Assembly: GCF_036884655.1 (NCBI RefSeq)
Contig: NC_088355.1
Coordinates: forward strand, 21,020,001 to 21,084,000
DNA length: 64,000 bases
Direction of reading: 5' to 3'
Source of the DNA: Musa acuminata AAA Group
Lineage: Eukaryota > Streptophyta > Magnoliopsida > Zingiberales > Musaceae
Shown here: one piece after another, positions 23,401 to 35,171 of the stretch
How positions within the stretch are numbered: position 1 is the stretch's first letter
Layout: the number at the start of each line of letters is the position of its first letter
Notes under the pieces: generated by a model
What the model saw: the letters and a program-made list of their open reading frames with translations, nothing else
Database searches by the model: none
Told to the model about the DNA's origin: nothing
Made by a program: the position numbers and the translations under genes

Positions 23401-24013
23401 TGTTAGGATCAAGAGCGACAGAAAGAGGGGGGGGGGGCATGAATTGGTGCAACAAAAAATTCTTCGATTTTGTGTAAAGTTTGTTTCGATTCAAATCGTT
23501 TCGAAAAGATGTTGAACTTATAGCTTTCGTAAGAGTGTAAGGAGAAGCTCAAGGAGGTTTGCAGTAAAGTAAATTGCACAAAAGGAAAAGTAAACTAGAA
23601 TTTAGAGTGGTTCGGTCAATATGACCAACATCCACTTTCAGATTCCTCCTATGTCGAGGTCACCAGGGTCCACTAATGGCCTTCCTTCGACAGGCGAAGA
23701 CCAACCATCTTTTATAGCACTTTCTCCTTTTGTCGGGTTTAGGAGAGAACCCTTATAAGCCTTACTCCTCTTTCTTAAATGGTTACAAAGCTAAGAGAGG
23801 GAGGTGGAAAACTTTAGAACTTTTACACCCCAAAGATTCAAGATTATAATCACACTTAGGTACCCTTTCATGCAGAAAAAGGTGGGGTATTTATAGGCCA
23901 CAATGACTTCAAAAATAGAATAAAAAAGTATCTCATCCCGGATTTCCGGGGTACTGGTGGTACCACCACCATTACTGGGTGGTACTACCACCAGTAGTCT
24001 AACACTGGAAAGG
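23401..24013 (-). repeat. Max LTR of element H, first fragment
   Basis: TGTTAGGATCAAGAGCGACA with a 12-base G-run, R/U5, a TATA box at 23884-23897 and palindromes GGTGGTACCACCACC at about 23947. The LTR text breaks off near 24013 and resumes near 25609. The exact boundary is uncertain by a few bases. Confidence 0.82.
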
Positions 24014-25608
24014 ATTTTAGAAAAGTTTATTCTAGGTAAAGAAATCAATGAAAAGTCATTAATTAGTTAGCCTACAAATTCTAAGAATTGTGTTGAATTA
24101 AATACATTTAATTCTAAGAATTGTTTTTGAATTAAATGCACTCATTTACTATTTAGGTATTCTAGAAGTCACATTTTAGATTTCAAAAATGCATACTAAT
24201 TCCCTAGATAACAATGAAGAGAACCCAAGAAGAAACATTATTAACTAAAGCAAGATGTTGGCCGATACATGTTGATCCGAAAAGGCTTATTTGTGTTGGG
24301 GTTAGATGAAACTGCACCTTGAAATAATAGTTTCTTCAGGATAACTACACGATGATAGTGCTTGGATATAGTTGAACAGGGCAAAGGGAACAATGTTTAG
24401 TTAGGTTTGATTCACAATATATACCGACATATCAATAATTTGCACTACATCTGTTAACTTTCATGAATTTGGACTTAGATGATTGGTTCTACCTAAGCTT
24501 CAATGATTGCAGAAGTTTACCATGAATACTGCATCACCTTTGGACAATTCTGTCATAGCCTAGCTGATCTTGCATGAGCAGAGCCTAATGTAACAGTAAT
24601 AGCATCTCTTATGTTTCGCAATTATAGTCATGGCCTTTTTTTTTTTTTTTTCTCTGTATGCGTCGCATCTCTTTCCTTCCTCCTTATCCTTGTTCTATGG
24701 TTGCCACTTATTGTAGTCATTGGCTTCATTTCACTTTTACTACTTTGTTTTCCTTTTTCATTTTTAGGCTGACTAATTTGCCATTTTTGGCCAAAGTGAA
24801 TAAAAATTGGTAAGCTTGATTCATTCCAGCCAACTCCGATTAATTGCTGCTACCGATAAAGCCAAAAAATCTGCTGTCCTGAGTGGATACCAACAGAAAC
24901 ACGACTTACTGTTTCATGATCAATTGATATTATGAATTATGCTTTCATGTATCTCGTACTTGTGCAATACTAATCATATGATCTCAATGATACCTGTTGG
25001 TTATTTTGTTTAATAGGAGTATCATCTTATACTTGTTTACGTCAAAAGAAATGGTTTGACTATACAAGCACTGGCATGCCATTTTGAAATTCGGCATTTC
25101 TGGTTATATTTTGTTTCCTGGTTTGACTAATTTATCTGAAAGTCATATCTCGAAAGCTCCTTTTGAGTTATACATATAAATTCCACACACAAGTCCTTCA
25201 AAGATTGGGCATCCATTTCTGGTCAAGCTTATACTATAAGGAACCTTTTAACTTGTTAATTCCTCATCTTCTACAAGAGTTGTAAGTTGCTGATAATAAT
25301 GCTTCATATTTGAAAATTTTCTAGACAGGATCTTTTTACGTATTAGTACTTACTGCTTTGATGAAGAATTTTCTTAATTTTAGTGCATGTTTCGTGTTGG
25401 TGTCTGATGTACCTCCTTCAGATTCATCGAGTTCTTCTCATGACTAAATGTCGATGCTGCGTTTGTCTCTTATTCAATTTCTGCACCTATGCCTATTGAG
25501 TCATCAGCAATATGGTAAAAATTATTAGTGTGCACATTTCATTTATTGTTTTGCTTGAATAGCTGAATGAGCATTATTATTTATGGATCTTGCTGATTTC
25601 CACTATTA
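24014..25608. other. 1.6 kb of unassigned, gene-like single-copy DNA within LTR H
   Basis: I cannot match this stretch to any repeat in the window, and it has no LTR, terminal inverted repeat or long open frame. It has a T-run at 24637-24651 and intron-like text. One segment, 24768-24809, looks like a small internal exon: a pyrimidine-rich tract and TTTTTAG before it, and GTAAGC right after it. One frame is open through its 42 bases. Twelve bases, AGCAATATGGTA, occur at about 25508 and again at about 25607 near the right edge. It could be captured host gene DNA or an unrecognised transposon. Confidence 0.4.
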
Positions 25609-26133
25609 GCAATATGGTACTACCACCAAACCCTACTATAGTTTACTGAATGGACCAAACAACAAGCCTAATTCTATCCTGATTTAGGCCCAATTGTCCC
25701 CCTAATTGAGTTAGCCTAATTACATTCTAAACTGACTCAATTAGACTATAAACTAACTCGATCTATACATAATCGATTACAAGCAAATCTTATGTTGTCC
25801 GACGTGTCATTGGTTTATCGGCACATTATCCTCTTTTGCGGTCTTTTACCTAATCGGTATATTAACCTCTGCAACTTTGATCTTCTTGGCACAATGTTCG
25901 CTCTTCTAGGCTCGATGCTCGAACTCATGGCACGAAGCCTTCTACCGACACATCGACCAGTCCTTCGGCTCGATGTCCAATCTTTTGACATGTTCCACTC
26001 TGGCCCAACATTCGATTGCTCCAGCTTCAATTAATTTGCCTCTCTTGATCAAAGCTAGTCCTACATCACTAAAAATGCAGATTAGATTATAACATTATCA
26101 ATTAGTTTCATCATCAAAATTTAAGATTTAATA
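25609..26133 (-). repeat. Max LTR of element H, second fragment
   Basis: Resumes at ATGGTACTACCACCAAACC and runs through U3 (CCTAATTGAGTTAGCC, CCGACGTGTCATTGGTTTATC) to AAGATTTAATA. The purine tract follows, so H is a minus-strand element and this is its 3' LTR. Confidence 0.83.
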
Positions 26134-26850
26134 ATCTCTTCCTTTTTTATGATGATAACTAATTGATGATAGAGTTAACCTTAACTCCCCCTATCAATAT
26201 GTCATATTGAGAGAACCTTGAATTCAAATTAAATTCAAGTCAAAGCAATATTTCATCATTAATCCAAGCAACATGTCATCATAAAATCATGCATAATCAA
26301 ATTTTCAATACATCATTCCATACATTATCATTATCATAACTTCTCTCCCTTTGTCATCAACAAAAAGAAGAAGTGCAACTATCAAGCTAGTGAGTTTCTC
26401 TTCCTTTTGCAATGGGCAAGTTTCCAAATTTTGAAACTTGAGCTAGCAATTTTTGAAATGTACAAGATAGTATGTTTTTGCATCTTCTTGAAATATGTAG
26501 CTTAGCAAACATTGTTTCTCTTGAGATTTGTAAGATAGCACTTCTTGCTTCTCCTTTGAGATGAGCAAGCTAGCAAGTTTGGCTCTTTTTGCGATGTGCA
26601 AGATAACAAGTTTTAGCTTCTTACATATATCATCATGCAAGCTAACAAATTTTATCTCTTCCTTTGTCATGGTCATCACAAAAATTAATTTGGTGATGAG
26701 ATATACAATTTATGAATGCAAAAGAATATCAATAATAAATCATGACATGAAAGATATTAATATTAATGCCACAAGACATAATTTATTTCAACAAATCTCT
26801 TTTTTTATAAATAGCAAAAAGAAACATAGGAGATCAAATGATATAATATC
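26134..26850 (-). other. PPT and 3' untranslated spacer of element H
   Basis: ATCTCTTCCTTTTTT (purine in sense), then the family spacer with a PPT-like repeat near 26343. From 26390 to 26660 a degenerate tandem repeat of about 40 bp centred on GCAAGCTAGCAA recurs five or six times. B has the same at about 48400-48640. No gene seen. Cut by element I. Confidence 0.7.
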
Positions 26851-28309
26851 TGCTAGTCATAGGTGCCTAGCAAACCAATCACGTGAGTGATGACATGTGT
26901 GACTTAACACGAAATATTTTTACTTATTATATTTTGGCATTTATTACTTTATATTGATTATTACATATATGCATTTATATATTATGATATCCTTGGATCC
27001 GTGCAATGGGAACCGGATCGTGATGAGATCACAATAATGAGACCGATTCACTTTTAAACACAGATCCTAAATAATCCTGGTCATATGTTACTCGAGAGAG
27101 ACATCGTGATAATCGAACAAACTAGTGTGCTATATACCCATCCATATGATGGATATAGTTGGTCTCATAGCTGCTCGTGTGGGATACTAGGGACACAGTA
27201 CAGGTGTTCATTGGAGAATGAGTTTACTGATTTATCCGCTTTTAGAATGCTGGATGGTTGATGATGCCTTATTATCAGGCAGTGATTCCATAGTCCTAGT
27301 GGTGTATTTGGTCCTTAGACTTGAGACACCAAGGATGTCCAGTATGAGTGTACCACTCTTTGATACCAGACTTATAGGTTTGGATATCCCAGATCTAGTA
27401 CAACTGGTCATTGGGAGTGGCAATCGACCTTACGAGGGCTATTGAGTGTCGATAGAGGATTATCCACTCTCAGCATCATTAGAGGAATATCCCATGTGTT
27501 CTTGCTCAGACAAATCCCTGGCCAAGGTCATTCGAGTTGAGAGAGAAATAGTTCTCCAGGTGAATCCGATTAGAGCGAGACTCGAGTAGAAACCGTATGG
27601 GTCTGACAGCACTATGCTGGATATATGATCACTAGGATATTAGATGGATGAGGGACTATAGGTACACGGTAACGGAGGATACACAGGTCCAATGGATTTG
27701 ATTCCCTGTATCGTTTGGGGACTACGGTGTAGTGGCCTAGTACGTCCGTAGTCGATGAGTCGAGTGAATTATTATAGAGATAATAATTCATTAAGTTAGA
27801 AGGAGTTCTGATAGGTATGAATCATGACCAGCTCGATATTGTGCCTAGAGGGTCACACACATATTGTAGGCATTGCGATGAGTAGAGGTTCGGATATGAG
27901 ATATCCGTCGGAGCCCCTGTCTTATTTAATATCCAATAAGCCCATGAATTATTGGATCTCATGGACGAGATCCAATAAGAGCCCATGAGAGATTATTGGA
28001 TAGAGATCCACTAATCTAAAAGGCTTGGGTAATTGGATGTAGATCCAATACCTACTAGGGGAGGATCCATTAGGTTTTAACAGGGGGCCTCTATAAATAG
28101 GAGGGATTCAGAGCCGCATAGGCTAGAGCCTTTGCTTGCCTCTCCTATTCTCCTCCCCCTCTCCACCTTAAAGCAGGCCTTGAGTTTTGAGGAGCATCGT
28201 CGTAGCCCTACTATGTGGATCACCGTTAGAGAGAAGGACACTTGACCTCCTTCACCATCTCCTAAAGATCTACATGGAAACAGGGATATACGATCTCTCT
28301 AGGTAACAT
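26851..28309 (+). repeat. 5' Ang LTR of I (3' end missing)
   Basis: Starts TGCTAGTCATAGGTGCC and aligns with LTR C until GATCTCTCTAGGTAACAT, about 28309. The remaining stretch to TTTCCCAACA and the primer site are absent. It carries extra ATTGGAT/ATCCAAT inverted repeats at 27931-28049 that A and C lack in part, including ATTGGATCTC (27951-27960) with GAGATCCAAT (27967-27976). Confidence 0.88.
28091..28101 (+). promoter_or_regulatory. TATA box of Ang LTR (I)
   Basis: CTATAAATAGG; the same box is at 39872-39882, 53645-53655 and 60851-60861 (minus) in the other Ang LTRs. Confidence 0.75.
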
Positions 28310-28332
28310 AGGCTTGGGTAATTGGATGCAGA
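28310..28332 (+). other. 23-bp filler at the broken LTR/leader junction
   Basis: AGGCTTGGGTAATTGGATGC then AGA matches LTR bases 28021-28043 with one difference. It lies exactly where the LTR end and primer site are missing. Confidence 0.7.
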
Positions 28333-30102
28333 TTGGTTTTGAATTACGTGTGTTGTGTTTTGGAGAAGCTTTTGACGTCAAAATCATTGACGCAAAATTG
28401 AGAAAGGACAGTAATTATTGCTGCCCTTATTGCCATCGCATATGGCAGCACTGCCATCTGCGTGCAAGCAGGCCGCTTGCAGTGGAGCCGCAAGGCAGGT
28501 CGCGTGCAGCCGCACACAAAGGAGCGCTTGAGTGTGTTGAACCCATGGGCAGAGGTGCCTACAGTCGCTTCTCCCGCGGGGTGAGGCTCCATAGGGCAGC
28601 GGCGCCTACCGCCGCTGCTCCCGCGGGCGAAACCCCCTGCAGGGATAGCCGCCCGGTGGGGCAGCACCGCCTGCAGGTGCTGCCCCACAGGCCGAACCGC
28701 CCGTCGGGGCACCCACCTGCAAGGGCAGCGCCGCCAGTGGGTGTGCCACCCGCAAGCGAGGGCAACGCCCCGCCCCCCGTCGCCGGCAAGGTGGCGGCGG
28801 TGGTGGCAGTAGGGGAGAGGAAGAGGGGCTTAGGGTTTTGGGCAAAAAGATAATTTTGCCCTTGTGAATTTGAGAAATTTCAGTTTCTGTCTTTTGCCCA
28901 AATTACAAAAATACCTCTAGAAATTCATAAATTTCCTATATGTCATTGATTTCAAAAAATATTAATTAATTAAAAAATTTAGTTGATTATTATTTTTATC
29001 ATTATCTAGCAGTCCTACATGATGATGATTATTTATACATGTGATGTATGATGTGTGGACGGATGATCATGGACTGTGTGATGTGTGTACTTGTGATTAT
29101 TATTATTGGGGTCTACGAGCCTCCATTATATTTCTCATTTATTGTCAAGCCTGTGTGTCTATGATTAAGTTGTAATCATATAAGAAGGCACTAGCGGGAG
29201 TGTAGATGCGATAGCGGGACCCACGAGATGGAAGATTGCGATGCATGGAGATGCATCGAGATGTCGACGGAATCGACGAGGATGAGATGGACGATCATAG
29301 GGCATGCAGATACATCTTTGCGCACATAGATCTTCATGTGAGTGATCAGGCCTAATGGCTCGGGTCTGATCACACAAGGTTATGGTCCATGATCATCTGG
29401 TGTGATTGCTTATACATATACTAGATATGTATATATATCTACATGAGATGTAGATATATATTAAATATGTATATGTATGACATGTCATATTAGGAGACCA
29501 AATCATACAAACCTCTCTCTTTGTAATATTAAGTCGGTAAACGTGAGGCAATTAGATTGACCCAATGGCCTTCCATCATTATAGGTAGGAACCGATTCCC
29601 GGTGTAGGTTGAGTTGGTCGAGTCCTTCGAGGCTCACCTATATCGTGACTCGATATCTTGCTTACGACATAGAGATGTCACTGGTGACCTGAAGGCATGA
29701 TATGCTTGGTCGAGTCCCTCAAGGGTATATCATCAAATCAGACTCATCTTGTAACGAAGGTGTTGACTTAACCTAACATTATGGTTTGTCAAGTCCCTCG
29801 AGACCATGGTGATTCGGAGGCCGAATAGGATGGGAATCACAAGGAGTTGTGATCGGCAAGAGTTGCCTACCTTTTGGACTTAGTGTGATTGGTCGAGTCC
29901 CTCAAGGTTACACTAAGATGCTGATTGGATCCTGATCCCCACTAGAAGTCTGCTAGAGACTTCTGTTTCACGTGCTAAGGGTGTCGCGTGACTCGCTAGT
30001 AAAATAATATGAGCATATTAAGATAGAAGTCCATATCTTGATAGTTTATTTCTTGCAAAATTTGCATGTTATTCATTTCTGCTACATCTTTATTTTCAAA
30101 AA
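28333..30102 (+). other. 5' leader of element I
   Basis: Aligns with the leader of C. It begins in the text that follows the primer site (GATTGGTTTTGAATTACGTG), passes a GC-rich block (28440-28800) and then AT-rich sequence, then the four-hairpin array, and ends at the gag start. The open frame at 28314-28853 is not kept in the same frame in C, so I do not call it a gene. Confidence 0.75.
29605..29917 (+). promoter_or_regulatory. Four-hairpin array in the leader of I
   Basis: Core copies of TTGGTCGAGTCCCTCGAG lie at 29614, 29706, 29785 and 29889, spaced 92, 79 and 104 bases. Outer arms pair, for example CTTAGTGTGA (29879-29888) with TTACACTAAG (29908-29917), and TAGG(T)TGAG (29605-29613) with CTCACCTA (29633-29640). 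Cores have CG-to-CA and C-to-T decay. Confidence 0.7.
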
Positions 30103-33100
30103 ATGTCGCTTTTAAATCCCTTACGTGGCATACTTGATGTCAACCGCCTCACTAGTCTAAATTATACGGATTGGCTCCGCAACTTGAGAATTGTTCTCAC
30201 GGTGGAGAAAATCGCGTATGTCCTTGATACAATGATGCCTACGCCCGAGGAAGGGGCAAGCGAGGATGAGATCGCTCGCTACGTGAAGTACATTGATGAC
30301 TCCACTCTTGCTCAGTGTTATATGTTGGGCTCTATGCCTCCTGAGTTACAGAGACAACATGAAAAGATGGATGCCAGATCTATTCTCCTACATGTCCGTA
30401 AATTGTTTGAGGAACAGGGAAGGACTCAGTAATATGAGATATCCAAGAGCCTCTTCCACGCTAGGATGACTGAGGGGACATCGGTTCAGAACCATGTCTT
30501 GAAGATGATTGAGTGGATGGAGAAACTGATAGGTCTAGGAATGGTCCTAGAGGATAACTTATGTGTGGACATTGTGCTTCAATCCCTTCAGATTCCTTTT
30601 CACAGTTCATAATGAATTTTAATATGAATAAGCTTGAGGTAACTCTCCCAGAGCTTCTCAATATGTTGAGGGAGGTAGAGAGTACTATTAAGAAAGAGAA
30701 GTCAGTTCTCTACACTGATGAGACCAGAAAGAAAAGGAAAGCAGAAAAGTCCCTTAAGAAGGGAAAGGGCAAGGGTAGACCAGGTAAAGCAAAAGTTACT
30801 AAGAAAGACCCAGCAAAGGACAAAGGCCAATACTTCCACTATGGCAAAGATGGGCACTAGAAGAGGAACTACAAAGAGTACCTTACAGAGAGGGCGAAAT
30901 AGAAGCTTGGAGAAGCTTCAAGTATATTCATGACCAGTCTCTATTTGTCAGACTCTTATGATAACACATGAGTATTGGATACAGGGAGTGCTTATCATAT
31001 ATGCAATTCGTTGCAGGTTCTAGCAATGCCTAGGAGACTATAGAGAGGCGAGATAGACCTCAAGATGGGCAATGGAGCAAAAGTTGCTATAGTAACTATT
31101 GGCGAGGTCACCCTACATCTGCCTGGTGGAGCTTTTATTGAATTAGATGCATGTCATTTTGTTCCTTCTATTATCAAAAATATTATCTCTATTTCATGTT
31201 TGATAGTTAGTGGATATAAATTAGTTTTTGAGAATAATGGTTGTTCAATATTATTAGATGATGAGATTATTATGAAAGGAACATTGCATAATGGTTTGTT
31301 TATGCTAGACACTACTCCACATATCATGAATGTAAATGTGTCTAAGAGGAAACGAGATGAGGTGGTGCATATCTGTGGTATTGTAGGCTAGGTCACATCC
31401 ATGAGGGAAGGATTCAAAAGCTATAAAATGATGGATATCTAGATCTATTCGACTATGAGTCATATGTAACTTGCGAGCCTTGCCTTCGTGGAAAACTGAC
31501 CAACTCTCCATTTAGTGAAACTAGAGAGAGAGCTACTAAACTACTGGAACTCATACATAGTGATGTATGTGGAACCATGTCAACTCATGCCATTTATGGT
31601 TACTCCTACTTCATTACCTTTACTGATGATTTCTCAATGTATGGATATGTGTACTTAATAAAATATAAGTTCGAGGCCTTTGAGAAATTTAGAGAGTATA
31701 AGAATGAAGTAAAGAACCAGACTGGAAAGAGTATCAAGACTCTTTGATTAGGTCAAGGAGATGAGTACTTGAGTACAGAGTCTACCTAGTTCCTCAAAGA
31801 CCATGGGATATTATCCTAATAGACACCTCCTTATACACCTCAGCTCAATGGTATGTCTGAAAGGAGAAATCGTATGCTATTAGACATTGTACAGTCCATG
31901 ATGAGTTTCGTTGACCTACCCATCTCATTTTGGGGATATGCCCTAGAGACCGTAGCTTACCTTCTGAACAGAGTTCCAACTAAGTCGGTAGTGTCTACAC
32001 CATATGAGATATGGAAAAGAAAGAAGCCCAATCTTAAGGTTGTTAAGATTTGGGGCTGTCCTACCTACGTTAAAAGACACAACCCCGATAAGTTGGAATC
32101 AAGGACAAAGCAATGCAAGTTCGTGGGATACCCCAAGGAAACTTGTGGGTATTATTTCTATCATCTCAAGGACCAAAAGGTCATTGTAGCTAAGATAGCA
32201 ATGTTCCTTGAGAAGGAACACATTCTTGGTGGAGATAGTGGGAGCATGATAGAGTTGAGCGAGATTGGAGAACCTAGCTTAAGCACCACTCTACAACCTG
32301 AGTCTGTTCAGGTACCTAACACACAAGTTTTAACTTTACGTAGGTCTGACAGAATATCCCATCCATCTGAGAGATATGTGGGACATATTAGAGGAGAAGA
32401 TGTTTTGAATATTGATCCTCAGACCTACGAGGAGGCTATTATGAGTATAGACTCCGGGAAGTGGCAAGAAGCCATGAATTCTGAGATAGATTCTATGAAC
32501 TCCAACAAGGTTTAGAACCTAATTGATGCGCCCGAAGGTATTGTACCCATCGGTTGCAAGTGGATCTTTAAAAAAAAGATCGGAGTAGATGGAAAGGTAG
32601 AGACCTATAAAGCAAGGCTAGTGGCTAAGGGGTATCGTCAAAGGTAAGGTGTTGACTATGATGAAACCTTCTCACCCGTAGCAATGCTAAAATCCATTCA
32701 AATTCTATTGGCTATTGCAGCACACTATGATTATGAGATCTGGCAGATGGATGTGAAAACTGCATTCCTTAATGGGGACCTCGAGGAGGAGGTGTATATA
32801 ATACAACCTGAGGGATTCATGTCCAAGAACTTCCTAGATAAGGTGTGCAGGTTGCTTAGATCCATTTATGGACTAAAGCAAAGCTTCCCAAAGTTGGAAC
32901 ATAAGATTTGATAAGACAATCAGATCTTATGACTTTGTTAAGAACGAAGGTGAGCCTTATGTGTACAGGAAGGTAAGTGGGAGTGCTATCACCTTTTTGG
33001 TGTTATATGTGGATGACATCCTGATCATTGGGAATAACATAGGAATGCTATCCAAAGTAAATGCTTGGTTATCTAGACACTTCTCTATGAAGGACTTAGG

Positions 33101-33958
33101 GGAAGCATCCTATATCTTGGGGATTCAAATCTATAGAGATAGATCCAAGAGGATGCTTGGCTTGTCCCAATCCAAGTACATTTAAACCATTGTCAAAAGA
33201 TTTGGCATGGAAAATTCCAAGAGAGGTCTCATACTGATGAGACATGGGATATTGCTTTCTAGGAGTATGTCCCCAAAGACTCCAGAAGAAAGGGCGAACA
33301 TGGATATGATACCTTATGCCTCAACGATAGGGTCTATCATGTATGATATGCTATGTACTAGGCCTGATATAGCACATGCTCTGAGTGTCACGAGCAGGTA
33401 TCAGGCGGATCCAGGCTTGGAGCACTGAAAAGTAATAAAGTATATCCTTAAGTACTTGAGAAGGACTAAAGATCTTTTACTAGTATATGGAGGTAGTAGC
33501 CTTAAGGTTGAAGGCTACATAGACTCGAGTTTTTAGTCTGATGTCGATGATAGCAAATCGAATTTGGAGTATGTGTACATCTTGAATGGAGGAGCAGTGT
33601 GCTGGAAGAGTTCCAAGTAAGATACTATTGCTGACTCGACCATAGAGGCAGAGTATATTACTATATCAGATACAACAAAGGAGGGAGTCTGTCGGATAGA
33701 GAGGAGTCAATTTCCTTATGTTGCAACAACAACGGGGCGATTACTCAAGTGAAGGAACCTAGGTCTCATCAGAAATCTAAGCATGTTCTAAGGCAGTTCC
33801 ACCATATCAGAGAGATCGTAACCCGAGGAGATGTAGTAGTGGAAAGAGTTCCATCCGAAGATAACAGTGCAGATCCATTGACAAAGTCATTGTCTCATAT
33901 TGTCTTTGAGTGTCATAGGGGTCTGATGGGGATCAGACACATACGTGATTGGCTTTAG
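30103..33958 (+). pseudogene. Ang gag-pol polyprotein, broken (element I)
   Basis: The frame starts at ATG 30103 ([16 protein letters not shown]) and ends in the RNase H tail IRHIRDWL with a stop at 33956-33958. In order: UBN2-type Gag, decayed zinc knuckle near 30830 (YFHYGKDGH), protease near 30980, integrase with the second catalytic block and HHCC region broken at 31390-31860, RT with [10 protein letters not shown] (about 32750) and LYVDDILIIG (about 33005), and RNase H. Many point stops break it, starting with TAA at 30430-30432, plus frameshifts. Unlike A and C it keeps the uninterrupted reading HQKSKHVLRQFHHIREI near 33770. Replication proteins act in the cytoplasmic particle and integrase in the nucleus; none can be made whole here. 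Confidence 0.92.
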
Positions 33959-33960
33959 GT

Positions 33961-33972
33961 CAAGTGGGAGAT
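33961..33972 (+). other. Polypurine tract of I
   Basis: CAAGTGGGAGAT immediately before the 3' LTR start TGCTAGTTAT, two bases after the pol stop codon. The Ang pol therefore runs right up to the LTR. Confidence 0.9.
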
Positions 33973-34721
33973 TGCTAGTTATAGGTGTCCAGCAAACCAA
34001 TCACGTGAGTGATGGCACATGTGACTTGACACTGAATCTTTTTTCTTATTATATTTTAGCATTTATCACTTTATACTGATTATTGCATATATATGCATTT
34101 ATATATTGTAATGTCCTTGGATCCGTGCAATGGGAATCGGATCATGATGAGATCATAATAATGAGACCGATTCACCTTTCAACACATATCCTAAATAATC
34201 CTAGTCATAGGTTACTCGAGAGGGACATCATGATAACCAGACAAACTAGTGTGCTGTATACACATCCATATGATGGATGCAGTTGGTTTCATAGATGCTC
34301 GTATGGGGACACTAGGGATACAGTACAAGTGCTCATTGAAGAATGAGTTCACTGATTGATCTACTTTTTGAATGTTGGATGGTTGATGATGTCTTATTGT
34401 TAGGCAGCGATTCCATAGTCCTAGTGGTGTATTTGGTCCTTAGATTTGAGACACCAAGGATGTCCTATATGAGTGCTCCACTCTTTAATACCAGACTTAT
34501 AGGGTTGGATGTCCCAGATCTAGTATAACTAGTCATTGGGAGTGGCAGCCGACCTTACAAGGGCTATTGAGTGTCGATAGAGGATCATATACTCTCGGCA
34601 TCATGAGAGAGGAATATCACATGTGTTCTTGCTCAAACAAATCACTAGCCAGAGTCATTTGGGTTAAGAGAGAAATAGTTCTCCGGGTGAATCCGATTAG
34701 AGCGAGACTTGAGTAAAAACT
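33973..34721 (+). repeat. 3' Ang LTR of I, left part
   Basis: Matches the first half of LTR 26851 and then stops at GAGTAAAAACT, where J1 begins. AAACT (34717-34721) should be the J1 target duplicate. The rest of this LTR is expected beyond the window. Confidence 0.88.
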
Positions 34722-35157
34722 TGTTAGGACTCTAGCTAGGAGAGTCCTAATTGAGAGGGACATTCATGTAAAACCTACCTAAGCCGACCCCTATTAAAGA
34801 GGTGAAGTGGCCGGCTAGGGTTAGGAGGTTATTTCTTAGAGAAGAATAAGGAGTTATAAAGGAATATGAGTCTTGAGTAGGAGTCATATTAGGAGTTGGT
34901 TATAAGTAGGAGTCTTGAGTAGGAGTCATATTAGGAGTTGGTTAGAAGTAAGAGTCTTAAGTAAGAGTCCTATTAGGAGTTAGGGTTTAGAAGCCCTATA
35001 AATAGTCATGTATTCCACCTCTTTTCATAAGCAATAGATGAATCTTTTCTGCAGCCTTTGAGCAACAACTTGGAGGGAGGAACCCTTATAGAGTTCCAAG
35101 GAGGCCGATCCCCTAAAGAGATCAACCCCAAGTTTAGAATCTGCAAGGGTTCTAACA
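34722..35157 (+). repeat. LTR of J1 (Ty3/gypsy)
   Basis: A 436-bp LTR from TGTTAGGACTCTAGC to GGGTTCTAACA, followed by a perfect primer site. The first 29 bases hold the inverted repeat TTAGGACTCT/AGAGTCCTAA (34724-34750). A degenerate repeat of about 43 bp (AGGAGTCTTGAGTAGGAGTC) fills 34869-34985. TATA box CTATAAATAG at 34996-35005. Confidence 0.9.
34996..35005 (+). promoter_or_regulatory. TATA box of J1 LTR
   Basis: CTATAAATAG; same box in J2 at 37062-37071. Confidence 0.7.
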
Positions 35158-35159
35158 CT

Positions 35160-35171
35160 TGGTATCAGAGC
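35160..35171 (+). other. Primer-binding site of J1
   Basis: TGGTATCAGAGC, a perfect initiator-Met-tRNA-complementary sequence two bases after the LTR. Confidence 0.95.

Larger units (their letters stand above)
26851..34721 (+). mobile_element. Decayed Ang Ty1/copia element I
   Basis: Two copies of an Ang LTR flank a gag-pol region in plus orientation. The left LTR starts at 26851 after ATATC. The right LTR starts at 33973, right after the purine tract, and is broken at 34721 by a J element. The left LTR has lost its 3' end and the primer site. Coding sequence is interrupted by many stops. It is the oldest Ang copy here by appearance. Confidence 0.92.

Noticed and set aside
35160..35171. tRNA gene fragments at TGGTATCAGAGC sites
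   Set aside because: These are primer-binding sites complementary to the end of a tRNA; no tRNA body surrounds them.
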